Shown: positions 37,479 through 45,045 of the stretch, piece after piece
Position numbering within the stretch: the first letter of the stretch is position 1
Layout: each line of letters begins with the position of its first letter
Source of the DNA: Actinomycetaceae bacterium
GTDB taxonomy: Bacteria; Actinomycetota; Actinomycetes; Actinomycetales; Actinomycetaceae
Direction: 5' to 3'
Length of the DNA: 64,000 nt
Assembly (NCBI GenBank): GCA_030524055.1
Contig: JAUNHH010000002.1
Coordinates: 187,186-251,185, forward strand
Position numbers and translations under genes: made by a program
Notes under the pieces: model-generated
What the model saw: only the letters and a program-made list of their open reading frames with translations
The model's database searches: none
What the model was told of the DNA's origin: nothing

Positions 37479-38834
37479 GTGTCCACCGTGACTCCCACTG
37501 GCGCCATCCAAGAGGTTGGTGTTGATGAGCTCTTCTTCTCCACTACTGATAATCGTGGTGTTATCCAGCGCTCCAATGAGGTCTTTGTGAGACTCTCTCG
37601 TCATCCGAGAGAAGAACTCAAAGATGCACCTCATAACATCATTCGCCACCCCGATATGCCTGGTGGCGCATTCAAAGTAATGTGGGACACCCTTACTGCC
37701 GGTGAACCTTTTGCTGCCTACGTTCGTAACCTTGCTGCTGATGGCAGCGAATATGACGTTTTCGCAACTGTGACGCCACTTCCTGATGGTGGCTACCTCT
37801 CTGTGCGTTCGCGTCCCATGTGTGAAGATATCTACGAGACCGCCCTCGATATTTACCGCGATGCACGCGAAGTCGAAGTTGCGGCTCTCGAAGGAGGAAA
37901 GAACCGCCGCGATGCTGCCGTTGATGGGGTTGGGCGCATCGTTGAACGTGTGGGCTACCTGGGGTTGAACTCCTACGAGGAACTTCAACTGATTGCTCTT
38001 CCCGAGGAAGTGACGGCTCGCGCTAAGGCCTCCGAGGGGATTCCCTATCGTCCAGAAGCTACTGGGCAACTGGCTGACCTTCTGACTGCAGCTCACGAAC
38101 TTGATGAAGCATTGAGTGCCTGGACTGCTCACCAGGAAGAACTCGTCAAACTAGCCGGTGAGCTCCGCCGCCTGGGTGCTGACCTTACTGCTGCTACCAA
38201 GGATCGCCGCCTCGCCCCTGAGAAGGTGGCTGCATTGGATCGCTCTATTCCAGCAGTGCGCGCCCTCGGCGAAATGCTGGACCTGTGGACGCGAATGCAG
38301 TCCAATGTGCAACAGCCTGCCGATGGCCTTCTTGACCGTCTTTCCGCATTGGCTCTGAGTGCTGGCCGTGCGGGCTTCCGCATTGCACTGGCCCGCCTGC
38401 ACACAGATGTGATTGCAAACTTCACTGTCGAATTGATCGACAATGTGGGAGACCATGAGACTTCAGTTCATGCGCTACCTGACCTGGCCGCTTCCCTGCG
38501 TGACGGTCTGAAGAAATTGGACGAGCAAAATAAGGCCTACCTGCAATACGCAATTGAGGCTGTCCGTGCAGTTGAACACACGGCTGTCTTTATGGAGATG
38601 CCGCACCAGTTGCTGAAGATGTGGACTGAATCTGGCCTGAAGGGAAGTTTGCCTCCGGAAGCAGCGCTCATGTCTCAGGTGACCGAACGTCTGGTCATCG
38701 TTGTGGGTAACCACCTTGAGCAGTTGAAGGCAGTGGCAGCCCGATGTGGCGAACTTGGTGAAGATAGCGATTTGACTCGTGTTCGAACCAAGCTGGAACG
38801 GGTCTGTGACATCGCTGAATCGATTACCGACTGA
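37479..38834 (+). CDS. PAS-domain protein with a long helical C-terminus
   Basis: The PAS domain (about residues 15-125) is of the Aer type: TTDNRGVIQRSNEVFVRLS, HNIIRHPDMPGGAFKVMW and GSEYDVFATVTPLPDGGYLS. The remaining ~320 residues are almost entirely helical, with no kinase, methyl-accepting or cyclase signature. Aer PAS domains bind FAD and sense redox or oxygen. Without a signalling output the role is open; such proteins occur in other Actinomyces-type bacteria. GTG 37479, preceded by AAAGGA, is the preferred start. A terminator follows at once. Confidence 0.7.
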   Translation: MSTVTPTGAIQEVGVDELFFSTTDNRGVIQRSNEVFVRLSRHPREELKDAPHNIIRHPDMPGGAFKVMWDTLTAGEPFAAYVRNLAADGSEYDVFATVTPLPDGGYLSVRSRPMCEDIYETALDIYRDAREVEVAALEGGKNRRDAAVDGVGRIVERVGYLGLNSYEELQLIALPEEVTARAKASEGIPYRPEATGQLADLLTAAHELDEALSAWTAHQEELVKLAGELRRLGADLTAATKDRRLAPEKVAALDRSIPAVRALGEMLDLWTRMQSNVQQPADGLLDRLSALALSAGRAGFRIALARLHTDVIANFTVELIDNVGDHETSVHALPDLAASLRDGLKKLDEQNKAYLQYAIEAVRAVEHTAVFMEMPHQLLKMWTESGLKGSLPPEAALMSQVTERLVIVVGNHLEQLKAVAARCGELGEDSDLTRVRTKLERVCDIAESITD

Positions 38835-38847
38835 CTTTGAATAAGAT

Positions 38848-38885
38848 AACGGGGCTTCGTGTTACTGCGAGGCCCCGTTTCTTGC
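38848..38885 (+). terminator. terminator after the PAS gene
   Basis: AACGGGGC (38848-38855) pairs with GCCCCGTT (38872-38879) with an inner TCG/CGA extension and a following TTTCTT. Confidence 0.85.
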
Positions 38886-39071
38886 TTCGTGTCGCTTATC
38901 TCAGTTCCACTATGGCGTCGCAGGTCAGAGCCGCGCTTCCAGCATATCTTCAGGAAAGGGGAGGTGACCTCCCAGGGATCCTGTCTTGGCTGAGTAAGAA
39001 CAGCGTTGTCGCCCGGCTGTGCACGACAGCGTTGTTGAGACACTACTGGACGACCAAGGAAATGGGGATCC

Positions 39072-40073
39072 ATGAGGACAGCACCAACTTTTGCCACGAC
39101 CACCCTCGCCCTCGTTATTGGAATGGGGGTAGGTGCACCGGCAACCCACGCCGTACCTGCTGAACCCGTGGCCGCGGCCGCGTCAACCCAAGAATCCGCT
39201 CACGCTGAGACGATCCTCAATCGCGTCAATCAACTAAGGGCCAGTCAGGGACTTCAACCTGTGACTCGCTATGTCGAGCTTGATTCTGTTGCTCAGGACT
39301 GGTCCGAGACAATGCGGTCTACGGGCACTATGCAACACCGTCCAAACTTTTCCGCGTCCTACCCCAGTGGATGGACTGGTGCCTCCGAGAATGTGGCCAT
39401 GGCTGGGGGGAGTGTGAATGCTGACATTGGCAATCAACTTTTCGATCTATGGCTGAATTCGCCCGGACATTACACCAATATGGTGGATCCAAATGCGACC
39501 GCTATTGGCATTGGTGTGGCTTTTGATGAGGGAACTCAAACCTGGTACGGAACGCAAAATTTTGCCGCCTATGGGGCGGACGCGCAGTTGACGGCCACCT
39601 CGGCCTCGACTCCCGCGCCTGCGGCTCCTAGCGTGGAAGCGCCCGCTTCACCAGCTCCTGCGGCTCCGCAAGAGTCTGTTCCTGCCAAGCAGAGCGATGA
39701 TCACGCGGATGAGACTGAGGAAATCCCTGCAGCCCAGGAGGATCCAGCAAGTGGCGAAAGTGCGGATTCCACGGATGACGCGCGCGAATTGACACCACTG
39801 GAAGGGCAATCATCTCAGGGGCAGTCAGCCGAGGAAGAGGCCACAGCTGACGCCCCGGCTTCTACTCCCGTCCCGGTTGCTGCAACTCAAGTCACCACTC
39901 CCCAAAGCGATCCTTCCGCCGATCCCGCCCCCCAGGCGGCAGCAAAGACAAATGCACAAACAGATTCATTGGCGGAAACTGGCGTGAACCCAGTCTTTAT
40001 TTTCGCTGCAGGTGCATTCCTTCTAGTCGGTGGGGTAGCCTTGCTGGGTCGGCGATTGCGCCGCGCTCACTGA
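39072..40073 (+). CDS. secreted CAP/SCP-domain protein with sortase signal
   Basis: The 333-aa protein has a signal peptide (residues 1-28, cleavage after THA) and a CAP domain (about 40-175: ILNRVNQLRASQGLQPV, AQDWSETM, HRPNFSASYPSGWTGASENV, WLNSPGHYTNMVDPNATAIG). A Pro/Ala/Glu-rich linker (about 180-295) spaces it from the wall. The C-terminus has LAETG, a hydrophobic stretch and RRLRRAH, a sortase sorting signal. Bacterial CAP proteins are surface proteins of poorly known function. Start ATG 39072 has a GGAAATGGGGATCC context with weak pairing. Confidence 0.85.
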   Translation: MRTAPTFATTTLALVIGMGVGAPATHAVPAEPVAAAASTQESAHAETILNRVNQLRASQGLQPVTRYVELDSVAQDWSETMRSTGTMQHRPNFSASYPSGWTGASENVAMAGGSVNADIGNQLFDLWLNSPGHYTNMVDPNATAIGIGVAFDEGTQTWYGTQNFAAYGADAQLTATSASTPAPAAPSVEAPASPAPAAPQESVPAKQSDDHADETEEIPAAQEDPASGESADSTDDARELTPLEGQSSQGQSAEEEATADAPASTPVPVAATQVTTPQSDPSADPAPQAAAKTNAQTDSLAETGVNPVFIFAAGAFLLVGGVALLGRRLRRAH

Positions 40074-40087
40074 CGTTGTCTTTATTC

Positions 40088-40100
40088 ACGAGGGCGGGGC
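40088..40100 (-). repeat. dispersed 13-bp word GCCCCGCCCTCGT (reference entry for the family)
   Basis: Exact copies of the word on the minus strand: 13439, 22935, 24058, 40088, 50058; on the plus strand: 17054, 34510, 56634, 63267 (start positions). One-base variants include 286, 1823, 3414, 21557, 30909, 53875, 54168, 63201. The GGCC form occurs at 2113, 9983, 12042, 46055, 48497 and 59628; further weaker copies at 584, 2232, 39103, 41361, 57718 and 59648. Many continue with NAATGA after CGT. Copies lie in gaps, terminators, gene ends and inside reading frames, on both strands. No known element is recognised. Confidence 0.85.
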
Positions 40101-40131
40101 TGCGCATTCAACAGGGGAAAAGCGCAGCCCC
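40096..40131 (+). terminator. terminator built on a copy of the dispersed word
   Basis: GGGGCTGCGC (40096-40105) pairs with GCGCAGCCCC (40122-40131). The first five bases are the end of an exact 13-bp word at 40088-40100. Confidence 0.75.
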
Positions 40132-40200
40132 TGCTTTCGTTGACGGATGATTTCTTCAGTTTGCTTTGTGTCATCCCTTTACTCACGGAAAGGCGTCTCT

Positions 40201-40812
40201 ATGACTGCCCCTCAACAACCACAAATGTCCCCTGATTATGTTCAGCAATTGCGTGCTGCTGGCGTTTCAGAGGATCAGATCCGGGCAATGGCCCAGGCGC
40301 AAGGCGCCACTGTTCCTGGCCAGCCACAGCAGCCGCAACAACCGCAACAAGGCGCTGGGTATGGTGTCCCTGTCCAAGGGGCTCAACAAGCGGTCCAGCA
40401 GGGCTACCAGAGTGTTGCTCAGGGGACGGCCCAGGGCTACCAGAGCTTTCAGCAGGGATTCCAGGGGGCTGCACAAGGTGCAGCCCAGGGATTCCAGAAT
40501 GCTGGGGCAAATGTTGCTTCTGCTGCTGGGCAATTTGCTCAGGGAGCGGCACGCAAGGTCAAGGGTCCGAGTGTTTTCGGTTCCAATGTCCTGAGGTACG
40601 GCACATCAATGCTTGTATTAGGCCTGATTCTGGGTGGAATGAACATCTTCAATTCCTTACAGCTCTTGCTTGCAGGTGCCCCTTTCCTTGAGACCTACTT
40701 TTATACGCCGCATGCCATTAATATGATTCAAGCTTGGGGCTCAGTGATTCTTGTCCCTCTTGGTCTTATCCTCACCATCGTTGGTTTTCTGGCTGGCGGC
40801 CGGCGCAGGTAG
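40201..40812 (+). CDS. Gln-rich membrane protein of unknown function
   Basis: The 203-aa protein has a low-complexity N-terminal half (repeated QQP, QGYQSxxQG and AAQG elements, about residues 38-110) and two hydrophobic segments (about 135-155 and 180-198) ending in a basic GGRRR. There is a CUE-like start YVQQLRAAGVSEDQIRAMAQ that resembles small helical pairs. GGAAAGG precedes the ATG. It may be a membrane-anchored, self-associating protein, but no family is recognised. Confidence 0.65.
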   Translation: MTAPQQPQMSPDYVQQLRAAGVSEDQIRAMAQAQGATVPGQPQQPQQPQQGAGYGVPVQGAQQAVQQGYQSVAQGTAQGYQSFQQGFQGAAQGAAQGFQNAGANVASAAGQFAQGAARKVKGPSVFGSNVLRYGTSMLVLGLILGGMNIFNSLQLLLAGAPFLETYFYTPHAINMIQAWGSVILVPLGLILTIVGFLAGGRRR

Positions 40813-40829
40813 ATGTGAATGAATAACGT

Positions 40830-40876
40830 CATGGGCCCTTCCTACGGAATCGGAGGAAGGGCTCATGATGTTTTTT
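40830..40876 (+). terminator. terminator after the Gln-rich protein gene
   Basis: CATGGGCCCTTCCT (40830-40843) pairs with AGGAAGGGCTCATG (40854-40867) with one mismatch, followed by a T-run (40871-40876). Confidence 0.88.
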
Positions 40877-40890
40877 AGTACTACTCTTTG

Positions 40891-41028
40891 GGGACAAATG
40901 CCTGCACTTAGGTGTCAAGCCATCCACTTAAGGATAAATAGCTACACTTAGGGGCCATATCCTATGTATATAAAAGGGGATATTAGTCCCTAAATGTAGG
41001 GTTTAGTCCCTAATGCTATGTTTGTCCC
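40891..41028. repeat. mirror-image array of 20-bp units (copy 2)
   Basis: GGGACAAA (40891) and TTTGTCCC (41021-41028) close the element. Units with CACTTA lie at 40905, 40925 and 40945 (20 bp apart); inverted units TAGTCCCTAA lie at 40984 and 41004 (20 bp apart). The centre has ATATCC/GGATAT arms around an AT-rich loop. The architecture and the TTAGGGAC core match the element at 1985-2102, though the sequences have diverged. Confidence 0.7.
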
Positions 41029-41030
41029 AG

Positions 41031-41760
41031 TGACTCATGAATAACTCAAGGAAGGGGTGTGTCTCCGCAGTGCATCGCGTGTGGCCCGTCAATCGTGGCA
41101 ACATGCAAACCTCTGGCGGGGCGCATTGTCACTGTGACACTCAGCCCTACGTCCACGCTCTACCCTGGCCAATGACACTTCTTGCCGCGGAACACCCGCT
41201 GTCCTCGCCATAATCTGTCCTGCAGTCCCGCTGTCGCGCTCATGAGCAGGGCGTGAGGGAGTGAGGAGTGGCTTAAGCGCTTTAGGGGAGCCTAAAGGGG
41301 TTATTGGCCTTCTCTAGGGCGCGGGGACCCTGCGTTGCCTCTGTGCTGGAGTTCCTTGCTGCTCGCCCTCGTGAATGAATCTGAGCGCCGTCCTCGTCAA
41401 TGACAATGCCTGCTGACCTGACTCCGAGTGTGAATCGCAAAAAGAAGACCCGTTCCGCATCAAAAAATAGTAATGCGCGCCATATTTTTGCTGACATAGC
41501 GCATTTCGTCGATCCTCATAAGCGAATCCGTATTTTGGTAACGCTTTGGTGAAGGCGAATAGCGATTTTTCGGCGAAAAAATCGCGGCCTACCAGGGAAA
41601 AATACCCCAATGTGGGCCTGATCTCTTCGGTTAAGGTCCGGTAACGATTTCGCGCTCCGGTTGTGGGAGCGATGTCAGCCCGATACGTTGGCTTGCAGGG
41701 ATGCTCCGGCATCACTCAACAGATGCTCTTGCATCACCCACCCTTTGAAAGGACTTGAAG
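41031..41760. other. 730-bp stretch without a recognisable gene
   Basis: It holds a perfect 7-4-7 palindrome CTTTAGG-GGAG-CCTAAAG (41280-41297), two weak copies of the dispersed word near 41361 and 41388, and a hairpin GCGATTTTT/AAAAATCGC (41562-41585). The last 100 bases form the leader of the small lipoprotein gene. An unrecognised small RNA here is possible. Confidence 0.4.
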
Positions 41761-41898
41761 ATGAAGAAGATTCTCGCACTCGCCGTGGCAACTGGTCTTG
41801 CTGTCTCCCTCGCCGCATGTGGTGGCGCTTCCGGTGGCGCCCAGTCCGGTGGCGGCTCCGACACCTCCACCTCCGGTGCAAGCCAGTCGGCCAACTGA
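41761..41898 (+). CDS. 45-aa lipoprotein
   Basis: The frame starts MKKILALAVATGLAVSLAAC, a complete lipoprotein signal with lipobox LAAC and Cys at residue 20, and continues with a 25-residue Gly/Ser/Thr-rich tail ending SQSAN. A GAAAGGACTTGAAG site precedes the ATG. After processing only about 26 residues remain, so it is a membrane-anchored peptide. A terminator follows at 41945. Similar tiny Gly/Ser-rich lipoproteins are often missed; the role is unknown. The tail resembles the low-complexity linker of the siderophore-binding protein at 47234-48343. Confidence 0.7.
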   Translation: MKKILALAVATGLAVSLAACGGASGGAQSGGGSDTSTSGASQSAN

Positions 41899-41944
41899 TT
41901 TCGGCTAGACCACGGTGTGAAGAGATCTACTCCGAATACCGCGA

Positions 41945-41990
41945 AGGGCCGGTCACTCGCACACATGCGAGAGACCGGCCCTCGGTCTAT
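41945..41990 (+). terminator. terminator, related to the one at 44221
   Basis: AGGGCCGGTC (41945-41954) pairs with GACCGGCCCT (41973-41982) with an inner CGC/GCG. The hairpin and the following GGTCTATT are nearly the same as at 44221-44265. Confidence 0.85.
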
Positions 41991-42134
41991 TTCCGCCCTT
42001 CTCCACCTGAGATAGTGACCCAAGATAACTCTTGACCTGGTGGTGGAAGCCATAGAGTTTTACGCTGGTGACACACAAGCAGAAATCGCGTCCATTGATG
42101 AACGCCAAGCACCCCGCCCCGGGAAAGGGAACCC

Positions 42135-43064
42135 ATGAGATACATTGAATTTGGGCAGGATCAAGACAAGGTCTCCGAAATCATTATCGGGCTGATGCGC
42201 GTCGCCGATATGACGCCCAAAGCGCTCGAAGAACTCGTCCAGACGGGCCTTGACGAGGGCATTAACTTCCTCGACACCGCCGACTGTTACGCCAATGGCA
42301 GGGCCGAGGAAGTGCTCGGCGCAGCTCTCGCCCGCAAACCTGGACTGCGTGACGAGGTCTTCCTCCAATCCAAGTGCGGCATCCGCAACGACGAGGACTT
42401 CACCTGGTTCGATTTCTCCAAGGAACACATCCTTGAAGCAGTCGATGGGAGCCTGAAACGCCTCCAAACCGACCACCTGGACAACCTGCTTTTGCACCGC
42501 CCCGACGCTCTGATGGAGCCAGAGGAGATCGCTGAAGCCTTCACTATCCTGCACGAGTCCGGCAAGGTCCGTAACTTCGGCGTCTCGAACCAGAACCCCA
42601 TCATGATGGACCTGATCCGAAAGTACGTGTCCTTCCCAATCACCGCGAATCAGGTGCAGCTCAGCGCAGCCTTCACCCCCGCCTTCGATGCGGGCTTCCA
42701 CGTCAATATGCAGACCCCAACAGCCATTGTTCGCGATGGCAGCCTCTTTGAGTACTGCCGCTTGAATGACATCGTCATCCAAGCCTGGTCAGTAATGCAG
42801 TACGGCTTCTTTGAGGGCGTCTTCATTGGCTCTGAAAAGTACCCGGAACTCAACGCCGTTCTTGACCGTATCGCTGCCGAGAAGGGCGTGTCCTCTACGG
42901 CGATTGCCCTGGCGTGGGTCCTACGCTACCCGGGACGCATGCAGGCCGTCACCGGAACAACAAAGCCCGAACGCATTAAACTCTCGGCCCAAGCGACCGA
43001 CGTTGAACTGACAAAGAAGGAGTGGTACGAGATCTATCTGTCAGCGGGCAACGACCTGCCCTGA
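42135..43064 (+). CDS. aldo/keto reductase
   Basis: The 309-aa NADPH-dependent oxidoreductase has the AKR barrel with the catalytic Asp-Tyr-Lys-His set visible: INFLDTADCYANGRAEEVLG (Asp, Tyr), FLQSKCGI (Lys) and LLLHRPDALMEPEEI (His). TSTAIALAWVLRYPGRMQAV and GTTKPERI form the cofactor site. It resembles the YdhF group. The substrate is unknown. GGGAAAGGG precedes the start. Confidence 0.92.
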   Translation: MRYIEFGQDQDKVSEIIIGLMRVADMTPKALEELVQTGLDEGINFLDTADCYANGRAEEVLGAALARKPGLRDEVFLQSKCGIRNDEDFTWFDFSKEHILEAVDGSLKRLQTDHLDNLLLHRPDALMEPEEIAEAFTILHESGKVRNFGVSNQNPIMMDLIRKYVSFPITANQVQLSAAFTPAFDAGFHVNMQTPTAIVRDGSLFEYCRLNDIVIQAWSVMQYGFFEGVFIGSEKYPELNAVLDRIAAEKGVSSTAIALAWVLRYPGRMQAVTGTTKPERIKLSAQATDVELTKKEWYEIYLSAGNDLP

Positions 43065-43090
43065 GGGCGCAGAAAGGCAGTCGGTGGACA

Positions 43091-43123
43091 GGGGCAGGCG
43101 GGTTAAGGGTTTTCGCCTGCCCC
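43091..43123 (+). terminator. terminator between the reductase and guaA genes
   Basis: GGGGCAGGCG (43091-43100) pairs perfectly with CGCCTGCCCC (43114-43123). Confidence 0.85.
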
Positions 43124-43195
43124 ATTGGGCATGAAGAAGAGCCGCGACCAGTAGAATCGTTGGCGGACCCTCCCACCTTGATAAAGGAGACTTCG

Positions 43196-44179
43196 ATGGA
43201 CTTGACGTCGAATACGCGCCCCGCCGACATGGAGCGGATCAACACCCCCGAACTCGCAGACGCATTCATTGCCGAGGCCATCGATGCTGTGCGAGCCCAG
43301 GTTGGCGATGGCAAAGTCCTCCTCGCCCTGTCCGGCGGCGTTGACTCCTCTGTTGTCGCTGCTCTCCTCATTAAAGCGATCGGTCACCAGTTGACGAATG
43401 TTCACGTCAACCACGGCCTTATGCGCAAGGGCGAATCCGAGCAAGTTGTCGAGGTCTTCGAAAAGGGGATGGACGCGAACCTCGTCTACGTTGAGGCCAC
43501 CGATCGTTTCCTTGGTCTCCTTGCTGACGTTGAAGACCCAGAAGACAAACGCAAGATTATCGGCAACGAGTTCATTAACGTCTTCGCCGAAGAGGCCGTG
43601 AAACTTGAAGGTATTGCTTTCCTCGCTCAGGGCACCATCTACCCGGATATTCTTGAATCTGATGAAGGTGTCAAGGCACATCACAATGTTGGTGGTCTGC
43701 CTGAGGACCTCCAATTTGAACTGGTCGAGCCCGTGAAGTTCCTCTACAAGGACGAGGTCCGCGTTGTCGGTAAGAGACTTGGCCTACCCACCTCCATGGT
43801 TGATCGCCAGCCTTTCCCCGGTCCCGGGCTGGGCGTGCGCTGCCTCGGCGCTATTACCCGCGACCGCCTGGAAGCCCTGCGCGAGGCCGACGCGATTGTC
43901 TGCGAGGAGATCGAACAGGCCGGCTTGGATATCTGGCAATATTTCTGCGTCGTCCCGGATGTGCGCGCCACCGGCGTACGCGACGGTAAGAGGGCCTTCG
44001 ACTGGCCGGTGATTATCCGCTGCGTCAATACCGTTGACGCGATGACCGCTGAGGTTCCCGAATTGGAATGGCCACTGATGAAGAAGATTAGCGCCCGGAT
44101 TCTTAATGAGGTGCCCGAGGTATGCCGCGTCGCCTACGACCTTACCCCCAAGCCAATCGGCACCATTGAATGGGAGTGA
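43196..44179 (+). CDS. guaA: GMP synthase, ATP pyrophosphatase and dimerization domains only
   Basis: The protein converts XMP to GMP. Only the synthetase half is encoded: PP-loop SGGVDSS at residues 46-52, VHVNHGLMRKGESEQV, KIIGNEFINVFAEEA, LAQGTIYPDI, KAHHNVGGLPE, then the dimerization domain with FPGPGLGVRCLGAITRDRLE and the end KPIGTIEWE. The usual ~200-residue class I glutamine amidotransferase domain is absent: a ribosome binding site (AAAGGAG) directly precedes the short N-terminus and a terminator lies upstream. The enzyme would use free ammonia or a separate amidotransferase subunit. VNHG replaces the more common VDNG. The product has 327 aa. Confidence 0.88.
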   Translation: MDLTSNTRPADMERINTPELADAFIAEAIDAVRAQVGDGKVLLALSGGVDSSVVAALLIKAIGHQLTNVHVNHGLMRKGESEQVVEVFEKGMDANLVYVEATDRFLGLLADVEDPEDKRKIIGNEFINVFAEEAVKLEGIAFLAQGTIYPDILESDEGVKAHHNVGGLPEDLQFELVEPVKFLYKDEVRVVGKRLGLPTSMVDRQPFPGPGLGVRCLGAITRDRLEALREADAIVCEEIEQAGLDIWQYFCVVPDVRATGVRDGKRAFDWPVIIRCVNTVDAMTAEVPELEWPLMKKISARILNEVPEVCRVAYDLTPKPIGTIEWE

Positions 44180-44220
44180 GCATCGGTTGTTCCCACCGAT
44201 CTGTGCCGCTCCCTAAGGGT

Positions 44221-44265
44221 AAGGGCCGGTCTCTCGCGCATGCGACAGACCGGCCCTTGGTCTAT
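44221..44265. terminator. terminator after guaA
   Basis: AAGGGCCGGTC (44221-44231) pairs with GACCGGCCCTT (44248-44258). It separates guaA from the convergent siderophore operon. Confidence 0.85.
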
Positions 44266-44289
44266 TCCAGGCCCTTGCGAGCCGTTGAT

Positions 44290-45045
44290 CTACCAGTAGG
44301 TCGCCACAGGGCCACGAGGGCCCTTAATGACCTCCACAGGTGTGTCGAAGATGTCGGAGAGTACCTCATTGGTCATAAGCTCGTCAGGGCTGCCAATGGC
44401 CACCACAGTGCCATCTTTCATCGCGCAAATACGATCCGCATAGGCCGCAGCAAAATTAATGTCATGTAAGACGATGACAATGGTGCGCTGCATCTCGGCA
44501 GCGGCTGTGCGCAAATGCTGCATCATGGTCACTGAATGGGCCATATCCAGATTATTGAGGGGCTCATCCAGTAAGACGATGGGGGTTTCCTGAGCGAGCA
44601 CCATGGCAACATAGGCGCGTTGACGCTGCCCACCGGAAAGCTCATCAAGGAAACGTGTAGCGAACTCATCAAGGTGAAGGAATGCCATGGCACGGTCAAT
44701 GGCGTCATTATCAGCTGATGTTAAACGCCCACCAGAATGGGGAAAGCGCCCAAAAGCCACCAATTGGCGCACAGTGATTCGGGCATTGACGTGATTATCC
44801 TGGCGTAAAATCGATACGATTTTGGCAAGATCGCGCCCTGAAGTGGTATTGACATCGTGGCCATCAATAGTGATTTGGCCTTTGTCCATAGGTAGGAGTC
44901 GTCCTGCCATTGTCAGAAAAGTCGATTTCCCAGCACCATTAGGGCCAACAAGAGCAGTAATTCCGCCGCCGGGAATCTCTAAATCAACGGGACCAATAGT
45001 GGTGGTTGAGCCATAAGTTTTCGTCGCGCCCTGAGAGTTAATCAC
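44290..45045 (-). CDS. iron-siderophore ABC transporter, ATP-binding protein
   Basis: The 251-aa FecE/FepC-type ATPase has Walker A GPNGAGKST, the signature LSGGQRQRA, Walker B IVLLDEPLNNLD and the switch histidine in VLHDINFA. It powers uptake of ferric siderophore through the two permeases encoded upstream, whose last gene it overlaps by four bases. It is the last gene of the four-gene operon. Confidence 0.93.
   Translation of the reverse strand: MINSQGATKTYGSTTTIGPVDLEIPGGGITALVGPNGAGKSTFLTMAGRLLPMDKGQITIDGHDVNTTSGRDLAKIVSILRQDNHVNARITVRQLVAFGRFPHSGGRLTSADNDAIDRAMAFLHLDEFATRFLDELSGGQRQRAYVAMVLAQETPIVLLDEPLNNLDMAHSVTMMQHLRTAAAEMQRTIVIVLHDINFAAAYADRICAMKDGTVVAIGSPDELMTNEVLSDIFDTPVEVIKGPRGPVATYW

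Noticed and set aside
41031..41760. Riboswitch or SRP RNA in the empty region
   Set aside because: No conserved core of a known riboswitch, SRP RNA, tmRNA or RNase P RNA was recognised; only isolated hairpins.
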